A DNA stretch of 64,000 nucleotides from Simkaniaceae bacterium. GTDB lineage: Bacteria > Chlamydiota > Chlamydiia > Chlamydiales > Simkaniaceae. Under the pieces are notes generated by a model that had not been told where the DNA came from, searched no databases, and worked only from the letters and a program-made list of their open reading frames with translations. The stretch lies in the NCBI GenBank assembly GCA_018399055.1, contig CP073762.1, positions 558,001-622,000 of the forward strand, in the 5' to 3' direction. Shown one piece after another: positions 27,693 to 35,966 of this stretch (the first letter of the stretch is position 1; the number at the start of each line of letters is the position of its first letter). Position numbers and translations under genes: made by a program.

Positions 27693-27718
27693 TAATAAAA
27701 TAGAAGAATAATTATTTA

Positions 27719-28369
27719 TTATGGTGTGATAACGATGGGGTGTGTGTGTGGGCGCACGTGATCGCCGAATCCGTAGCTGAGCTTTTTGAGGGCATGGGTA
27801 TGAGGATCGGTAGGAGTGAGGGCATAGAGAGCGTTTTCCACCGAGTAGATTAAAAAAAGTTGGGTGAGGTGAGATGTTTTGGTGAGGTAGTCGAATGAAA
27901 TAGGAAGCCTTGTAGAGAAGAAGGTGGCGCTTCCTGGTTTCTTGGGTTGAGGGTTTTCGAGCTCTTCGGAGGAAGAGAGATGGAGAATAAGCCCGCACGA
28001 TACTTTTTGAATCGAGCAGAGACTTTCAATGGGTAGTGGCTCATTAAAAACTTTTTCCTCTGAAATGCCGCCGAAAAGAATTTGGCTAGATGCTAGGCGT
28101 AGGGTGCGCTCTTTTGTGAGCTGAGAGGCGATTTCTGCAAGGTGAGTGTTTAGTGCGACTTTTTTGATGCGGGGGTCGTCTTGCCAGCAATGACCGCCTG
28201 CTAAGTAAACCTTTTTGGGATCGCGGTTTTTCCCCATCCGTTTTGTGAGGACCTCTTCAATTGCGTCCTCGAGTGAAAACACCTCTTCTAGAGTCAGAAG
28301 ATTTTCAAACTCGATATAATGATTCCGGTAGTAGAAATCGAGGTGATCTTTGTTGAGCGCAAACCGCAT
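27719..28369 (-). CDS. Conserved chlamydial protein, CT296-like (2-oxoglutarate oxygenase fold?)
   Basis: A 216-residue protein next to rnc, the same relative position as CT296 in Chlamydia trachomatis, whose structure resembles Fe(II)/2-oxoglutarate oxygenases. The N-terminus (LDFYYRNHYIEFENLLTLEEV) resembles the start of phytanoyl-CoA-dioxygenase-like proteins. No convincing HxD...H metal triad is apparent; HTH and RPHTHP near the C-terminus are rich in His. Homology to CT296 rests on position and N-terminal style. The start is ATG 28369. Confidence 0.6.
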   Translation of the reverse strand: MRFALNKDHLDFYYRNHYIEFENLLTLEEVFSLEDAIEEVLTKRMGKNRDPKKVYLAGGHCWQDDPRIKKVALNTHLAEIASQLTKERTLRLASSQILFGGISEEKVFNEPLPIESLCSIQKVSCGLILHLSSSEELENPQPKKPGSATFFSTRLPISFDYLTKTSHLTQLFLIYSVENALYALTPTDPHTHALKKLSYGFGDHVRPHTHPIVITP

Positions 28370-28397
28370 GTTTACCTTTTACAATATATTTGGTAGG

Positions 28398-28572
28398 GTT
28401 ATGATGTCGTTTACCGAAAATAACTTGGTGAATTGAGCTTGGTCTTTTCAGTTGAAATAGGGCTTTCAATCTTACTAATCACCTGTGGTTAGTATCGATT
28501 TCCAATCCCTAGTTCCCCATGGAAATTTTTAAGCCAATTCTGCAAGTTATTTTCGGTAAACGGCATTATAAC
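28398..28572. repeat. MITE-like long palindrome (family C)
   Basis: The termini 28398-28427 and 28543-28572 are 30-base inverted repeats with about two mismatches (core GTTTACCGAAAATAACTTG). Pairing continues inside (GAATTGAGCTT with AAGCCAATTC) up to a central TACTAAtCAC/GTGgTTAGTA. The whole element could fold into one long hairpin. It lies between the CT296-like gene and rnc, ending 21 bases before the rnc start. Confidence 0.65.
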
Positions 28573-28593
28573 AATTTTAGAGTCAGAAGTCCA

Positions 28594-29301
28594 ATGAATA
28601 CATATGACCATTTGAGGAAAGGCGTTCCTCTCATTGAAGCGCAAATCAACTATAGGTTTAAAGAAAAGTCGTTGATCGAACTTGCCTTTATTCACCGCTC
28701 ATTTACCAATGAGAATCGCGATGTCGTTGAGGGACATAATGAGCGATTAGAATTTTTAGGTGATGCCATTCTTGGGCTGATTGTGAGTGATTTTCTCTAC
28801 AACCATCTTCCAGATCGTCCTGAAGGAGAGCTTTCTTATCTCCGCTCTCGCTTGGTTGAAGCCCCGGCTTGTACTCTGTACCTTCAAAAAATTGATTTAG
28901 AGAAGTTTCTCATGGTCGGAAAGGGAGAGGCCATGAATGAAGGAAAGGGACGTGGGACGATTCTTGCGGATCTTTTTGAAGCCATTATTGGCGCACTTTA
29001 TCTTGACGGAGGGGTTGAAGCGGCCCGCTCATTTTTCTTTGATCAGTTTAGAGAGAATGTTTTCTCAATCATTGAAAAGCCTCATCGGAACTGGAAAGCT
29101 GAGCTTCAGGATTATTGCCAAAAAAACCATCAAAAACCCCCAGATTATGAAGTGCTCAAAGAAGAGGGGCCTGACCACCTCAAGACATTCTTTATTAAAG
29201 TACATCTCGATAATAGAGAGCTAGGTCAGGGGAAAGGATCTTCCAAGAAAGAGGCAGAGCAAAGTGCTGCAGAAAATGCAATTGAAAATTTAGGATTATA
29301 A
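28594..29301 (+). CDS. rnc: Ribonuclease III
   Basis: A 235-residue double-stranded RNA endonuclease for rRNA and mRNA processing. The catalytic signature NERLEFLGDAILGLIVS lies near residues 50-66, and the second acidic cluster LADLFEAIIGALYLDGG near 128-144. The C-terminal dsRNA-binding domain (WKAELQDYCQ...SSKKEAEQSAAENAIENL) is complete. I start at ATG 28594; the open frame extends upstream only into the palindromic element. It is directly followed by radA with no gap. A long RNA hairpin just upstream of rnc is notable, since RNase III often cleaves its own leader. Confidence 0.96.
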   Translation: MNTYDHLRKGVPLIEAQINYRFKEKSLIELAFIHRSFTNENRDVVEGHNERLEFLGDAILGLIVSDFLYNHLPDRPEGELSYLRSRLVEAPACTLYLQKIDLEKFLMVGKGEAMNEGKGRGTILADLFEAIIGALYLDGGVEAARSFFFDQFRENVFSIIEKPHRNWKAELQDYCQKNHQKPPDYEVLKEEGPDHLKTFFIKVHLDNRELGQGKGSSKKEAEQSAAENAIENLGL

Positions 29302-30672
29302 ATGGTCAAGCAGAAGTCGGTTTGGGTGTGCAATGAATGCGGAAACAAGCAATTCAAATGGACAGGAAGTTGCAATATTTGCAAGAGCTGGGACTCTCTT
29401 GCTGAAGAGCTTGAAGTCAGTGAAAAAGTAGGCCGGTTTGAAGCAAAGGTTTCTAGGGAAACCAAGCCCGTGTTAATCGAAGATGTGGATGCCGCAAACT
29501 TCAAACGCATCTATACAGGGTATCGAGAATTTGATCGTTTAATGGGAGGGGGAATTGTTTCAGGTTCCCTTAACTTGCTTGGAGGCGAGCCGGGGATTGG
29601 AAAGTCTACGATGCTTCTTCAGCTTTCTAAACGCTTGGCTGATCAGGGGCTAACAGTCTTATATATTTGCGGCGAAGAGTCAGCAGAACAAACTTCTCTT
29701 CGAGCTAAAAGACTTGGCATTAAGAGTGATAAAATCTATCTCTATAGCGAAACGAGTTTTTCTCCAATTCGTGCGCAAATCGAAAAGATTCATCCTGATG
29801 TTTTGATTGTGGATTCAGTGCAGATTGTTTACAAAAGCGAGCTTCCTTCTGCTCCCGGTTCTGTAACGCAAGTGCGCGAGATTGCAATGGAGTGTATGCA
29901 CCTTGCTAAGGGGAGTGGAATCACAACGTTTTTGATTGGTCATGTGACCAAAAGCGGCGATATTGCAGGGCCACGAGTGCTTGAGCATATTGTCGATACT
30001 GTCCTCGAATTTGAAGGAGATCGTCAACATGGATATCGTCTGATGCGCTCGGTTAAAAATCGCTTTGGGCCGACAGATGATGTGGCTCTTTTTCAGATGA
30101 ATGAAAAGGGACTAGTTGAGATTCTTAATCCTTCATTGACTTTTTTGGAAGAGAGAATGACCGGCACTCCAGGGTCTGTCATCATCCCAACGATTGAAGG
30201 AACGCGCTCTTTGTTAATTGAGGTGCAGGCTCTTGTTGCGCCGAGTTCTTTTGCGACGTCTACTCGACGCTCCACAGGCCTTGACCCTAAACGGCTGACC
30301 CTTCTTCTCGCCGTTCTTGAGAAAAGGATGGGGTACCAGCTCCATACACTAGATGTTTTTGTTTCCATTGCTGGAGGGATGAAAATTAACGAGCCAGCGA
30401 TCGACCTTGGTACAATCCTTGCCATCGCCTCTTGCTATTGCAACAAGCCTATTCCCTCAGACACAATTGTGATGGGAGAAGTGGGGCTTGGTGGCGAAGT
30501 GCGAAGTATTCCTCGCATTGAAAGTCGTATTAAAGAAGCCATTAACATGGGATTCAAGCGGTGCATTCTCAGTTCTAAAAACCTCAAGGGGCTCAACAAG
30601 AAACTTTCAGAAAAAATTGTACTCCAAGGCGTCACGCGCGTTGAGGAAGCTATCAAGGCTTTGTTGGGTTAG
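29302..30672 (+). CDS. radA: DNA repair protein RadA
   Basis: A 456-residue RecA-related helicase acting in recombination branch migration. The N-terminal zinc finger is CNECGN...CNICKS. The Walker A motif is GEPGIGKST (residues 92-100). The RadA-specific KNRFG motif appears in SVKNRFGPTD. A Lon-like C-terminal domain includes VFVSIAGGMKINEPAIDL. The ATG follows the rnc stop immediately, so it is part of an rnc-radA operon, matching Chlamydia order (CT297-CT298). Confidence 0.96.
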   Translation: MVKQKSVWVCNECGNKQFKWTGSCNICKSWDSLAEELEVSEKVGRFEAKVSRETKPVLIEDVDAANFKRIYTGYREFDRLMGGGIVSGSLNLLGGEPGIGKSTMLLQLSKRLADQGLTVLYICGEESAEQTSLRAKRLGIKSDKIYLYSETSFSPIRAQIEKIHPDVLIVDSVQIVYKSELPSAPGSVTQVREIAMECMHLAKGSGITTFLIGHVTKSGDIAGPRVLEHIVDTVLEFEGDRQHGYRLMRSVKNRFGPTDDVALFQMNEKGLVEILNPSLTFLEERMTGTPGSVIIPTIEGTRSLLIEVQALVAPSSFATSTRRSTGLDPKRLTLLLAVLEKRMGYQLHTLDVFVSIAGGMKINEPAIDLGTILAIASCYCNKPIPSDTIVMGEVGLGGEVRSIPRIESRIKEAINMGFKRCILSSKNLKGLNKKLSEKIVLQGVTRVEEAIKALLG

Positions 30673-30790
30673 CCCCAAAATTTTACGATCAACGACATTC
30701 CTGACAGGCTCTTAATAAATTACCCTTGTAGTGTGAAAAAAAAAAGTTTATGCTCGGGGCTTTGGGAGTCTTTTGGAGGAGTGTTTATTG

Positions 30791-32047
30791 ATGAAAATAA
30801 AGGTGGGAGCACGGGGGTCGAAGCTGTCGCAGAGACAAGTGGAAGAGATTATGGGAGGGCTTGGGAGAGAGTATGAGTGTGGATGGGAAGAAACCGTGGG
30901 AGATCGAGATCTTGTTTCATCGCTAGGTCCAATGGATAAGACGGATTTTTTCACGAGGGAAATAGATGAAAAAGTCTTAGAGGGAAAATACGATGCGGGA
31001 ATCCATTCAGCAAAAGATCTTCCAGCCCCCCTTCCAAAGGGGCTCAAGCTGATTGCCCTGACACGGGGGATTGATTCAAGTGATAGTTTGGTGATGCGAG
31101 ACGGAGATCGTCTGGAAACTCTGAAGAGGGGAGCTGTGATTGGATCTTCATCTTTTCGTCGCAATAAGGTTGTTAAAGGGCTGCGCCCTGATTTTCTTTG
31201 CCAAGAGTTGCGCGGGCCCGTTGATCAACGATTAGAAATGCTAGATCGGGGAGAGGTCGATGCCCTTGTTGTTGCCGAGGCGGCTTTGATTCGTTTGGGA
31301 TTAACAGGTCGAAATCGGTTGATCCTTCCAGGAAAGGGAGCTCCACTTCAAGGGAAACTTGCTGTGGTCGCGCGCGATGGGGACTTTGAGATGGAAGAGG
31401 TATTTAAAAGTTTAGATTCCCGAAAAAAGACGAGAGTTCTTTATCTGGGAACGGAAGGGAAAAAGGGAATGGTGCACCTTCCTCTTATTGAGACCATTCC
31501 ACGCGATTTCGAGGGATTTGAAATACAAACAGCAATGGCTGACTTTCCTGAGTATACCCATGTGATACTCACAAGTAAAAATGGGGCGCGGATTTTTTGC
31601 GACTGCATGGAGCATTATAAGGTAAAACTTCAGGGAAAAAAGGTCTTTGCGGTGGGAAAAGTGACCGCTAAAGCTCTAGAAGAGAGAGGAATAAAAGTTG
31701 ATGAGGTGGCAGTAGAAGAGACCCAGGAAGGAGTAATCCATCTACTAGCAATGGAAGATTTGGATGATGCCTATGTTCTTTTGCCACAATCTTCAAGGGC
31801 GCGCTCTGCACTTTCTTCTTGTTTGATGCTCCGTAGAGTACGTCATCAAAAAGTGTCCATTTATGATACAAAGAAAAAGATTCCAGCTGTCAAACCTGAT
31901 TTAGAAAGTTTTGACGAAATTATTTTTACAAGTCCCTCGACAGTTGAAGCTTTTTTAGAGATTTTTACAGTGGTACCCAAAGGAATTAAGCTGACGGCGA
32001 TAGGAGCAATTACGCGCAATATTTTAAAAATTAAATTACAATCTTAG
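30791..32047 (+). CDS. hemC: Fused porphobilinogen deaminase - uroporphyrinogen III synthase-like protein
   Basis: A 418-residue protein. Residues 1-210 match HemC domains 1 and 2: GARGSKLSQRQ at the start, catalytic Asp76 in HSAKDLPAPLPKG, GSSSFRRN and LRGPVDQRLEMLD. The HemC third domain, which normally holds the cysteine (EGGC-type) that binds the dipyrromethane cofactor, is not visible. From about residue 213 a HemD-like half begins (YTHVILTSKNGARIF, KKVFAVGKVTAKALEERGI, EIIFTSPSTVEAFLEIF). Chlamydia HemC is also short and has no linked HemD. GGAGGAG lies nine bases before ATG 30791. It follows radA, as in CT298-CT299. Confidence 0.88.
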   Translation: MKIKVGARGSKLSQRQVEEIMGGLGREYECGWEETVGDRDLVSSLGPMDKTDFFTREIDEKVLEGKYDAGIHSAKDLPAPLPKGLKLIALTRGIDSSDSLVMRDGDRLETLKRGAVIGSSSFRRNKVVKGLRPDFLCQELRGPVDQRLEMLDRGEVDALVVAEAALIRLGLTGRNRLILPGKGAPLQGKLAVVARDGDFEMEEVFKSLDSRKKTRVLYLGTEGKKGMVHLPLIETIPRDFEGFEIQTAMADFPEYTHVILTSKNGARIFCDCMEHYKVKLQGKKVFAVGKVTAKALEERGIKVDEVAVEETQEGVIHLLAMEDLDDAYVLLPQSSRARSALSSCLMLRRVRHQKVSIYDTKKKIPAVKPDLESFDEIIFTSPSTVEAFLEIFTVVPKGIKLTAIGAITRNILKIKLQS

Positions 32048-32119
32048 GGATGATCAAGGTTGTGTTCTTTTGATTGGTTTGGTAACCTTTTGGCAAATAC
32101 TTAATCAAGATGGCTTGAT

Positions 32120-33082
32120 ATGAATTTTTTAAATCTTTTTACACGTCGTCGACAGATGGTTCAAGTCGAGTCGACGAAAAAAGACGGATTTAGTGGTTGG
32201 ATCAAATGCACGAAATGTGAAGAGATGGTTCATGCTAATGAACTTCAATCAAATCACAACTGCTGTCCGAAATGTGGGCATCATTATCGTCTTTCAGCAG
32301 TGCAGCGAGCCGATCTTCTTGCCGATGAAGAGACTTTTGAAGAACTCTTTGGTGAAATCCACCCAAAAGACCCCTTAAACTTTGTTGATTCCGAGCCCTA
32401 TATTCAGCGCCTAGAAAGGGCGCAAAAAAAGGTGGGGCGGACTGAAGCAATCCTGACTGGAACTTGCAAAATAGGGGGGAATAAAGTCGCCCTTGGCATT
32501 TTGGACTTTGGATTTATGGGCGGGTCAATGGGGTCTGTCGTTGGGGAAAGAATTACTCTCTTAATTGAACACGCATTAAAAAATTGTATCCCGGTTATTC
32601 TTGTTTCCTCATCTGGAGGAGCACGGATGCAAGAGTCTATTTACTCTCTGATGCAGATGGCAAAAACCTCTGCAGCACTCGCAAGACTTCACAACGCTGG
32701 AATCCCTTATATCTCTGTATTGACTAATCCCACAACAGGAGGAGTAACTGCATCATTTGCGTCTCTTGGAGACATTATGATCGCAGAGCCAGATGCTTTG
32801 ATTGGGTTTGCAGGGCCACGGGTTGTGGAGCAAACTATTCGCCAAAAGCTTCCTGATACAGCGCAAAAGTCTGAATTCCTTCTAGAAAAGGGAATGATAG
32901 ACTGTATTGTTAAGCGGAGCGATCTCAAAGAAAAACTCATTTTTTTTATTGAATTCTTAACAGGGAATCAAAAACTTCCTGAAAAGGGAGCTAAGAAGGT
33001 AGAGCGAGAAAAACTTGACGATCTTATCGCCCTTTCACAAAAAGAGCGGGAAAAAAACGTAATTAAAGTTAGTAAGCCATGA
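32120..33082 (+). CDS. accD: Acetyl-CoA carboxylase carboxyltransferase subunit beta
   Basis: A 320-residue subunit of the carboxyltransferase that makes malonyl-CoA for fatty-acid synthesis. The N-terminal zinc ribbon CTKC...CPKCGHHYR is intact, and the crotonase-fold blocks [21 protein letters not shown] and [15 protein letters not shown] are conserved. Its stop overlaps the dut start (ATGA). The C-terminal 30 residues are charged. The order accD-dut-ptsN-ptsN mirrors CT293-CT290. Confidence 0.96.
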   Translation: MNFLNLFTRRRQMVQVESTKKDGFSGWIKCTKCEEMVHANELQSNHNCCPKCGHHYRLSAVQRADLLADEETFEELFGEIHPKDPLNFVDSEPYIQRLERAQKKVGRTEAILTGTCKIGGNKVALGILDFGFMGGSMGSVVGERITLLIEHALKNCIPVILVSSSGGARMQESIYSLMQMAKTSAALARLHNAGIPYISVLTNPTTGGVTASFASLGDIMIAEPDALIGFAGPRVVEQTIRQKLPDTAQKSEFLLEKGMIDCIVKRSDLKEKLIFFIEFLTGNQKLPEKGAKKVEREKLDDLIALSQKEREKNVIKVSKP

Positions 33083-33522
33083 AAAAGCACGATGTCCCCA
33101 TAAAACTGGAAGAGGGGGCAGAGCTCCCTACCTATGGATCTGAAGAGGCAGCGGGTGCTGATGTCCGTGCGTTTGTCCAAGAAGAGGTTGTCATAGCTCC
33201 TGGCGAGAGTAAGCTTGTCCGGACAGGGATCCGCTTAGAAATTCCAAAGGGTTTTGAAGTTCAAGTTCGTCCTAGAAGTGGACTAGCGCTAAAGCATGGC
33301 ATTACTGTCTTAAATACCCCAGGTACAATTGATTCTGATTATCGAGGCGAAGTCGGGGTGATTTTAATCAACCATGGCAGGGATCCCTTTGTAGTCACGC
33401 CAAAAATGAGAATAGCGCAACTAGTCTTTGCACCAGTTTTGCAGGCATGCTATAGAGAAGAAGACATGCTAAGAACGACAGAAAGAGGGGAGGGCGGTTT
33501 TGGCCATACTGGAACGCATTAA
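33079..33522 (+). CDS. dut: dUTP diphosphatase
   Basis: A 147-residue trimeric dUTPase that removes dUTP and supplies dUMP. All five motifs are visible: [43 protein letters not shown] and the C-terminal [11 protein letters not shown]. It is translationally coupled to accD (ATGA). The open frame of the following ptsN extends into its 3' end, but the real ptsN start probably lies after it. Confidence 0.96.
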   Translation: MKKHDVPIKLEEGAELPTYGSEEAAGADVRAFVQEEVVIAPGESKLVRTGIRLEIPKGFEVQVRPRSGLALKHGITVLNTPGTIDSDYRGEVGVILINHGRDPFVVTPKMRIAQLVFAPVLQACYREEDMLRTTERGEGGFGHTGTH

Positions 33523-33547
33523 CCATCTCTTTAAGAAAGGAGAAGAC

Positions 33548-34000
33548 GTGACTCTTTCAGAATTTATCCAAGAGGGAGTGATCTGCTTTTTAGAAGCAGA
33601 AAGTCGAGACAAGGCGCTAGATCAAATGGTCGAAGCTCTTGCAGATGCAGGTGAGCTCGGTGATAAAGTAGAATTTCGCGAAGCTATTTACAAGAGAGAG
33701 AAAATTGTATCGACTGGAATCGGAATGGGGGTTGCCATCCCTCATGCCAAACTTCCTACATTCAACCGTTTCTTTTTAGCTGTTGGTCTCCAAAAAGCAA
33801 AGGAAGGGATTAAGTGGGATGCAGAGAATACACCTCCTGTCCGTTTGATCTTTTTGATTGGCGGGCCTGCTAGTCGGCAGACAGAGTACCTAAATATTCT
33901 TTCTCTTTTAACAGCAGCGATTAAAGATGAGGATAGGAGAAAAAATTTGATCAACTCTAAGACAAAAGAAGAAGTCCTCGCCCTTTTCGAGGGTTTATAG
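33548..34000 (+). CDS. ptsN: PTS IIA-like nitrogen-regulatory protein PtsN, copy 1
   Basis: A 150-residue EIIA-Ntr domain protein. The phosphorylatable His lies in GMGVAIPHAKLP. I choose GTG 33548 (VTLSEFIQEG) because AAAGGAG lies five bases upstream; a TTG at 33500 would add 16 residues overlapping dut. In Chlamydia two ptsN genes follow dut, and here too. These proteins probably act in phospho-relay regulation, not sugar import; no EIIB or EIIC partner is present in the window. Confidence 0.92.
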   Translation: MTLSEFIQEGVICFLEAESRDKALDQMVEALADAGELGDKVEFREAIYKREKIVSTGIGMGVAIPHAKLPTFNRFFLAVGLQKAKEGIKWDAENTPPVRLIFLIGGPASRQTEYLNILSLLTAAIKDEDRRKNLINSKTKEEVLALFEGL

Positions 34001-34086
34001 TCTCGGATTTATCCATTTTTATCCATTCTTTGTCATCTTGGTCGTTCTTTTTCATTTCAATAACCCGCCTTATATTTAGAGTATTA

Positions 34087-34245
34087 GATAGTGTCGTCAA
34101 ATACTCTGCATTGTTTTTGATCTTTCTATGGAAAGCTTTTGTGTTGCCCTGCTTCAAGAGCCCGCTTGGGGCTCTTTCCATCAGGCGCCTTGAAGTTTCC
34201 TCATAGAAAGACTTCTCCCAACAAAGATTATTTGACGACACTATC
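34087..34245. mobile_element. MITE (family B, 159 bp), related to the IS at 42224
   Basis: The inverted ends GATAGTGTCGTCAAATA and TATTTGACGACACTATC are perfect over 17 bases and flanked by TA on both sides. The first 70 or so internal bases match the copy at 26671, which looks like an internal-deletion derivative. It separates the two ptsN genes, which are adjacent in Chlamydia. The rest of 34001-34349 holds no gene. Confidence 0.85.
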
Positions 34246-34349
34246 TAGTACTTGCAGTGGAAAGAATTCGTGGCGGAAATGTTGCAAGAAAGTCAAAATT
34301 AATATAGGTTTGTCATCATAGAGTCAAAGGTGATAAGCCAGGGTGTGAG

Positions 34350-35078
34350 ATGGATCTAAAGATTAAAGATGTAGCAGAGCTGTTAAATGTTTCCGAAACA
34401 ACCATTCGACGGTGGCTTGCGGAAGGAAAAATCCCTGCTTACCGTCTTCACCACCAATACCGATTTAGTCGCATTGAAATCGAAAACTGGATGCTTAGTT
34501 GCCGCCTCCAAAAAGAAACAGGAAACTTTCTCCCTTCTACAGAAGAACAGATTTTCCCTCCCAAAAAGGAAAGGAATGAAGAACATGATGGCAAGAAGGG
34601 AATGCAACAGTTTAGTCTATACCGCGCAGTACACAAAGGTGGGGTTTTTACAGATCTAAAGGCTACAAAAAAAGATACGATTATTCGAGAAACTATGGAT
34701 CGTGTTTCAGGAGAACTGGGGATGGATCCTTCGGTCATGTCTGAGCTTCTACTCGATCGAGAAAAATTGATGCCCACAGCCTTGAATAATGGGATCGCTG
34801 TTCCTCATACACGAGATTTTTTGCTTAAAGGACCAACAGATGTGGTTGTGATTGTTTTTCCAAAAGAGCCGATTGATTGGGGCGCCTTAGATGAAAATCC
34901 TGTCCATACACTCTTTTTCCTTTTTGGCTGTGATGACAAACGGCACCTTCATCTCCTAGCAAAGCTTGCGCATCTTAGTAGCAGTGATGAAGCTTTGGAG
35001 TTGTTTCGCTCGAAACCTGAGAAGAAAGAACTTCTAGAATACATCAAGGACTGGGAGTCTCGCGTCGGAGCTAAATAG
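34350..35078 (+). CDS. PtsN-like protein with N-terminal MerR/excisionase-type HTH, copy 2
   Basis: A 242-residue two-domain protein. Residues 1-50 are an excisionase-type DNA-binding domain (IKDVAELLNVSETTIRRWLAEG...AYRLHHQYRFSRIEIENW). A linker of about 45 residues follows, then an EIIA-Ntr domain with the His in NNGIAVPHTRDF. It corresponds to CT290 in position. A DNA-binding protein whose activity is set by EIIA phosphorylation is the natural inference. The MITE lies between it and copy 1. Confidence 0.9.
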   Translation: MDLKIKDVAELLNVSETTIRRWLAEGKIPAYRLHHQYRFSRIEIENWMLSCRLQKETGNFLPSTEEQIFPPKKERNEEHDGKKGMQQFSLYRAVHKGGVFTDLKATKKDTIIRETMDRVSGELGMDPSVMSELLLDREKLMPTALNNGIAVPHTRDFLLKGPTDVVVIVFPKEPIDWGALDENPVHTLFFLFGCDDKRHLHLLAKLAHLSSSDEALELFRSKPEKKELLEYIKDWESRVGAK

Positions 35079-35100
35079 TGCACCTACATATGGGGCATGA

Positions 35101-35933
35101 ATGAGTAGTCTTTCTTGCTGTTGTTGCTTTTCCTTATTTAGAAGTAGGAAAAGACAACTGCTAGTTCCTCTGGCATCTTCTCTTCTCGAAGATGGGGGAA
35201 TAAAAATAGCTCCCCCTTCAGACTTAATTTCTAAAGAAAGCTTTGTTGTTCAGCCTGTAGATGGGAGGCTTTACCTCGAGTGGAATAGGGGAACACATCA
35301 AAAGGTTTTTAATTGCGTGAAAATTCTCCTAACCTTTGCTTCAGAAAAGCGGCAAGAAGTCTGCATTATAGGAAGGCAAACGGAGCGGGAAGGGTTTTTC
35401 TATGATGTGGTAGTCAGTCCTGTCACAGACCTCATCACACTGCTTGCTAATGCATTTCTGGGAGGAGTTCCGCAATCTGTGGAAGAACAAAAAGCCATCA
35501 CGCTAAAATACAGGGACAGATTTCATCAGGTAAGAGTGAGTACACAGAAATCCCGGTAAATAGACATTCATCATACGACAGCTCAACATGTGTTGTTAGG
35601 GATCAAGATATCGAAATCCATATTCCTACTCGGGCGCTGAGCCAATATCACTTTGTGATTGACTCTCCCATAAAAACACTTCCAGATCTATCTGAAGAGT
35701 TATTCCTTCAGATAGAGCGCATCTCTCAGATGATTATCAATCGGTTTAAAAACATATGGCCGAGAAAGGAGACACTTATGTTTTACGACTCCCATGGAGA
35801 TAAGCACCTGCTGCTTTTTGATTTTCCTACTGGTTGGTTTCAGAAAAGGAAAATGACAAAGTACTTTTCCGCTCCTCCTAGAGATCCAAACCCTCAAGCC
35901 ACTGCCTATGAAATCCAAAACTTGTTTGCTTAA
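35101..35933 (+). pseudogene. Hypothetical chlamydial gene split by a frameshift
   Basis: Two frames appear to be halves of one gene. The first (35101-35559) starts MSSLSCCCCFSLFRSRKRQ, with four Cys followed by basic residues, and ends with RDRFHQVRVSTQKSR. The second is open from about 35450 but has no start until 35655. It reads SEYTEIPVNRHSSYDSSTC and continues through PIKTLPDLSEELFLQIERIS to 35933. A single-base change near 35535 would fuse them into about 275 residues. No family recognised; it lies where Chlamydia has CT289. Two separate short genes, or a sequencing error, are alternatives. Confidence 0.55.
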
Positions 35934-35966
35934 TTAGGTTCTGTTGAGTGCTTTCTAAAGCAGCGT

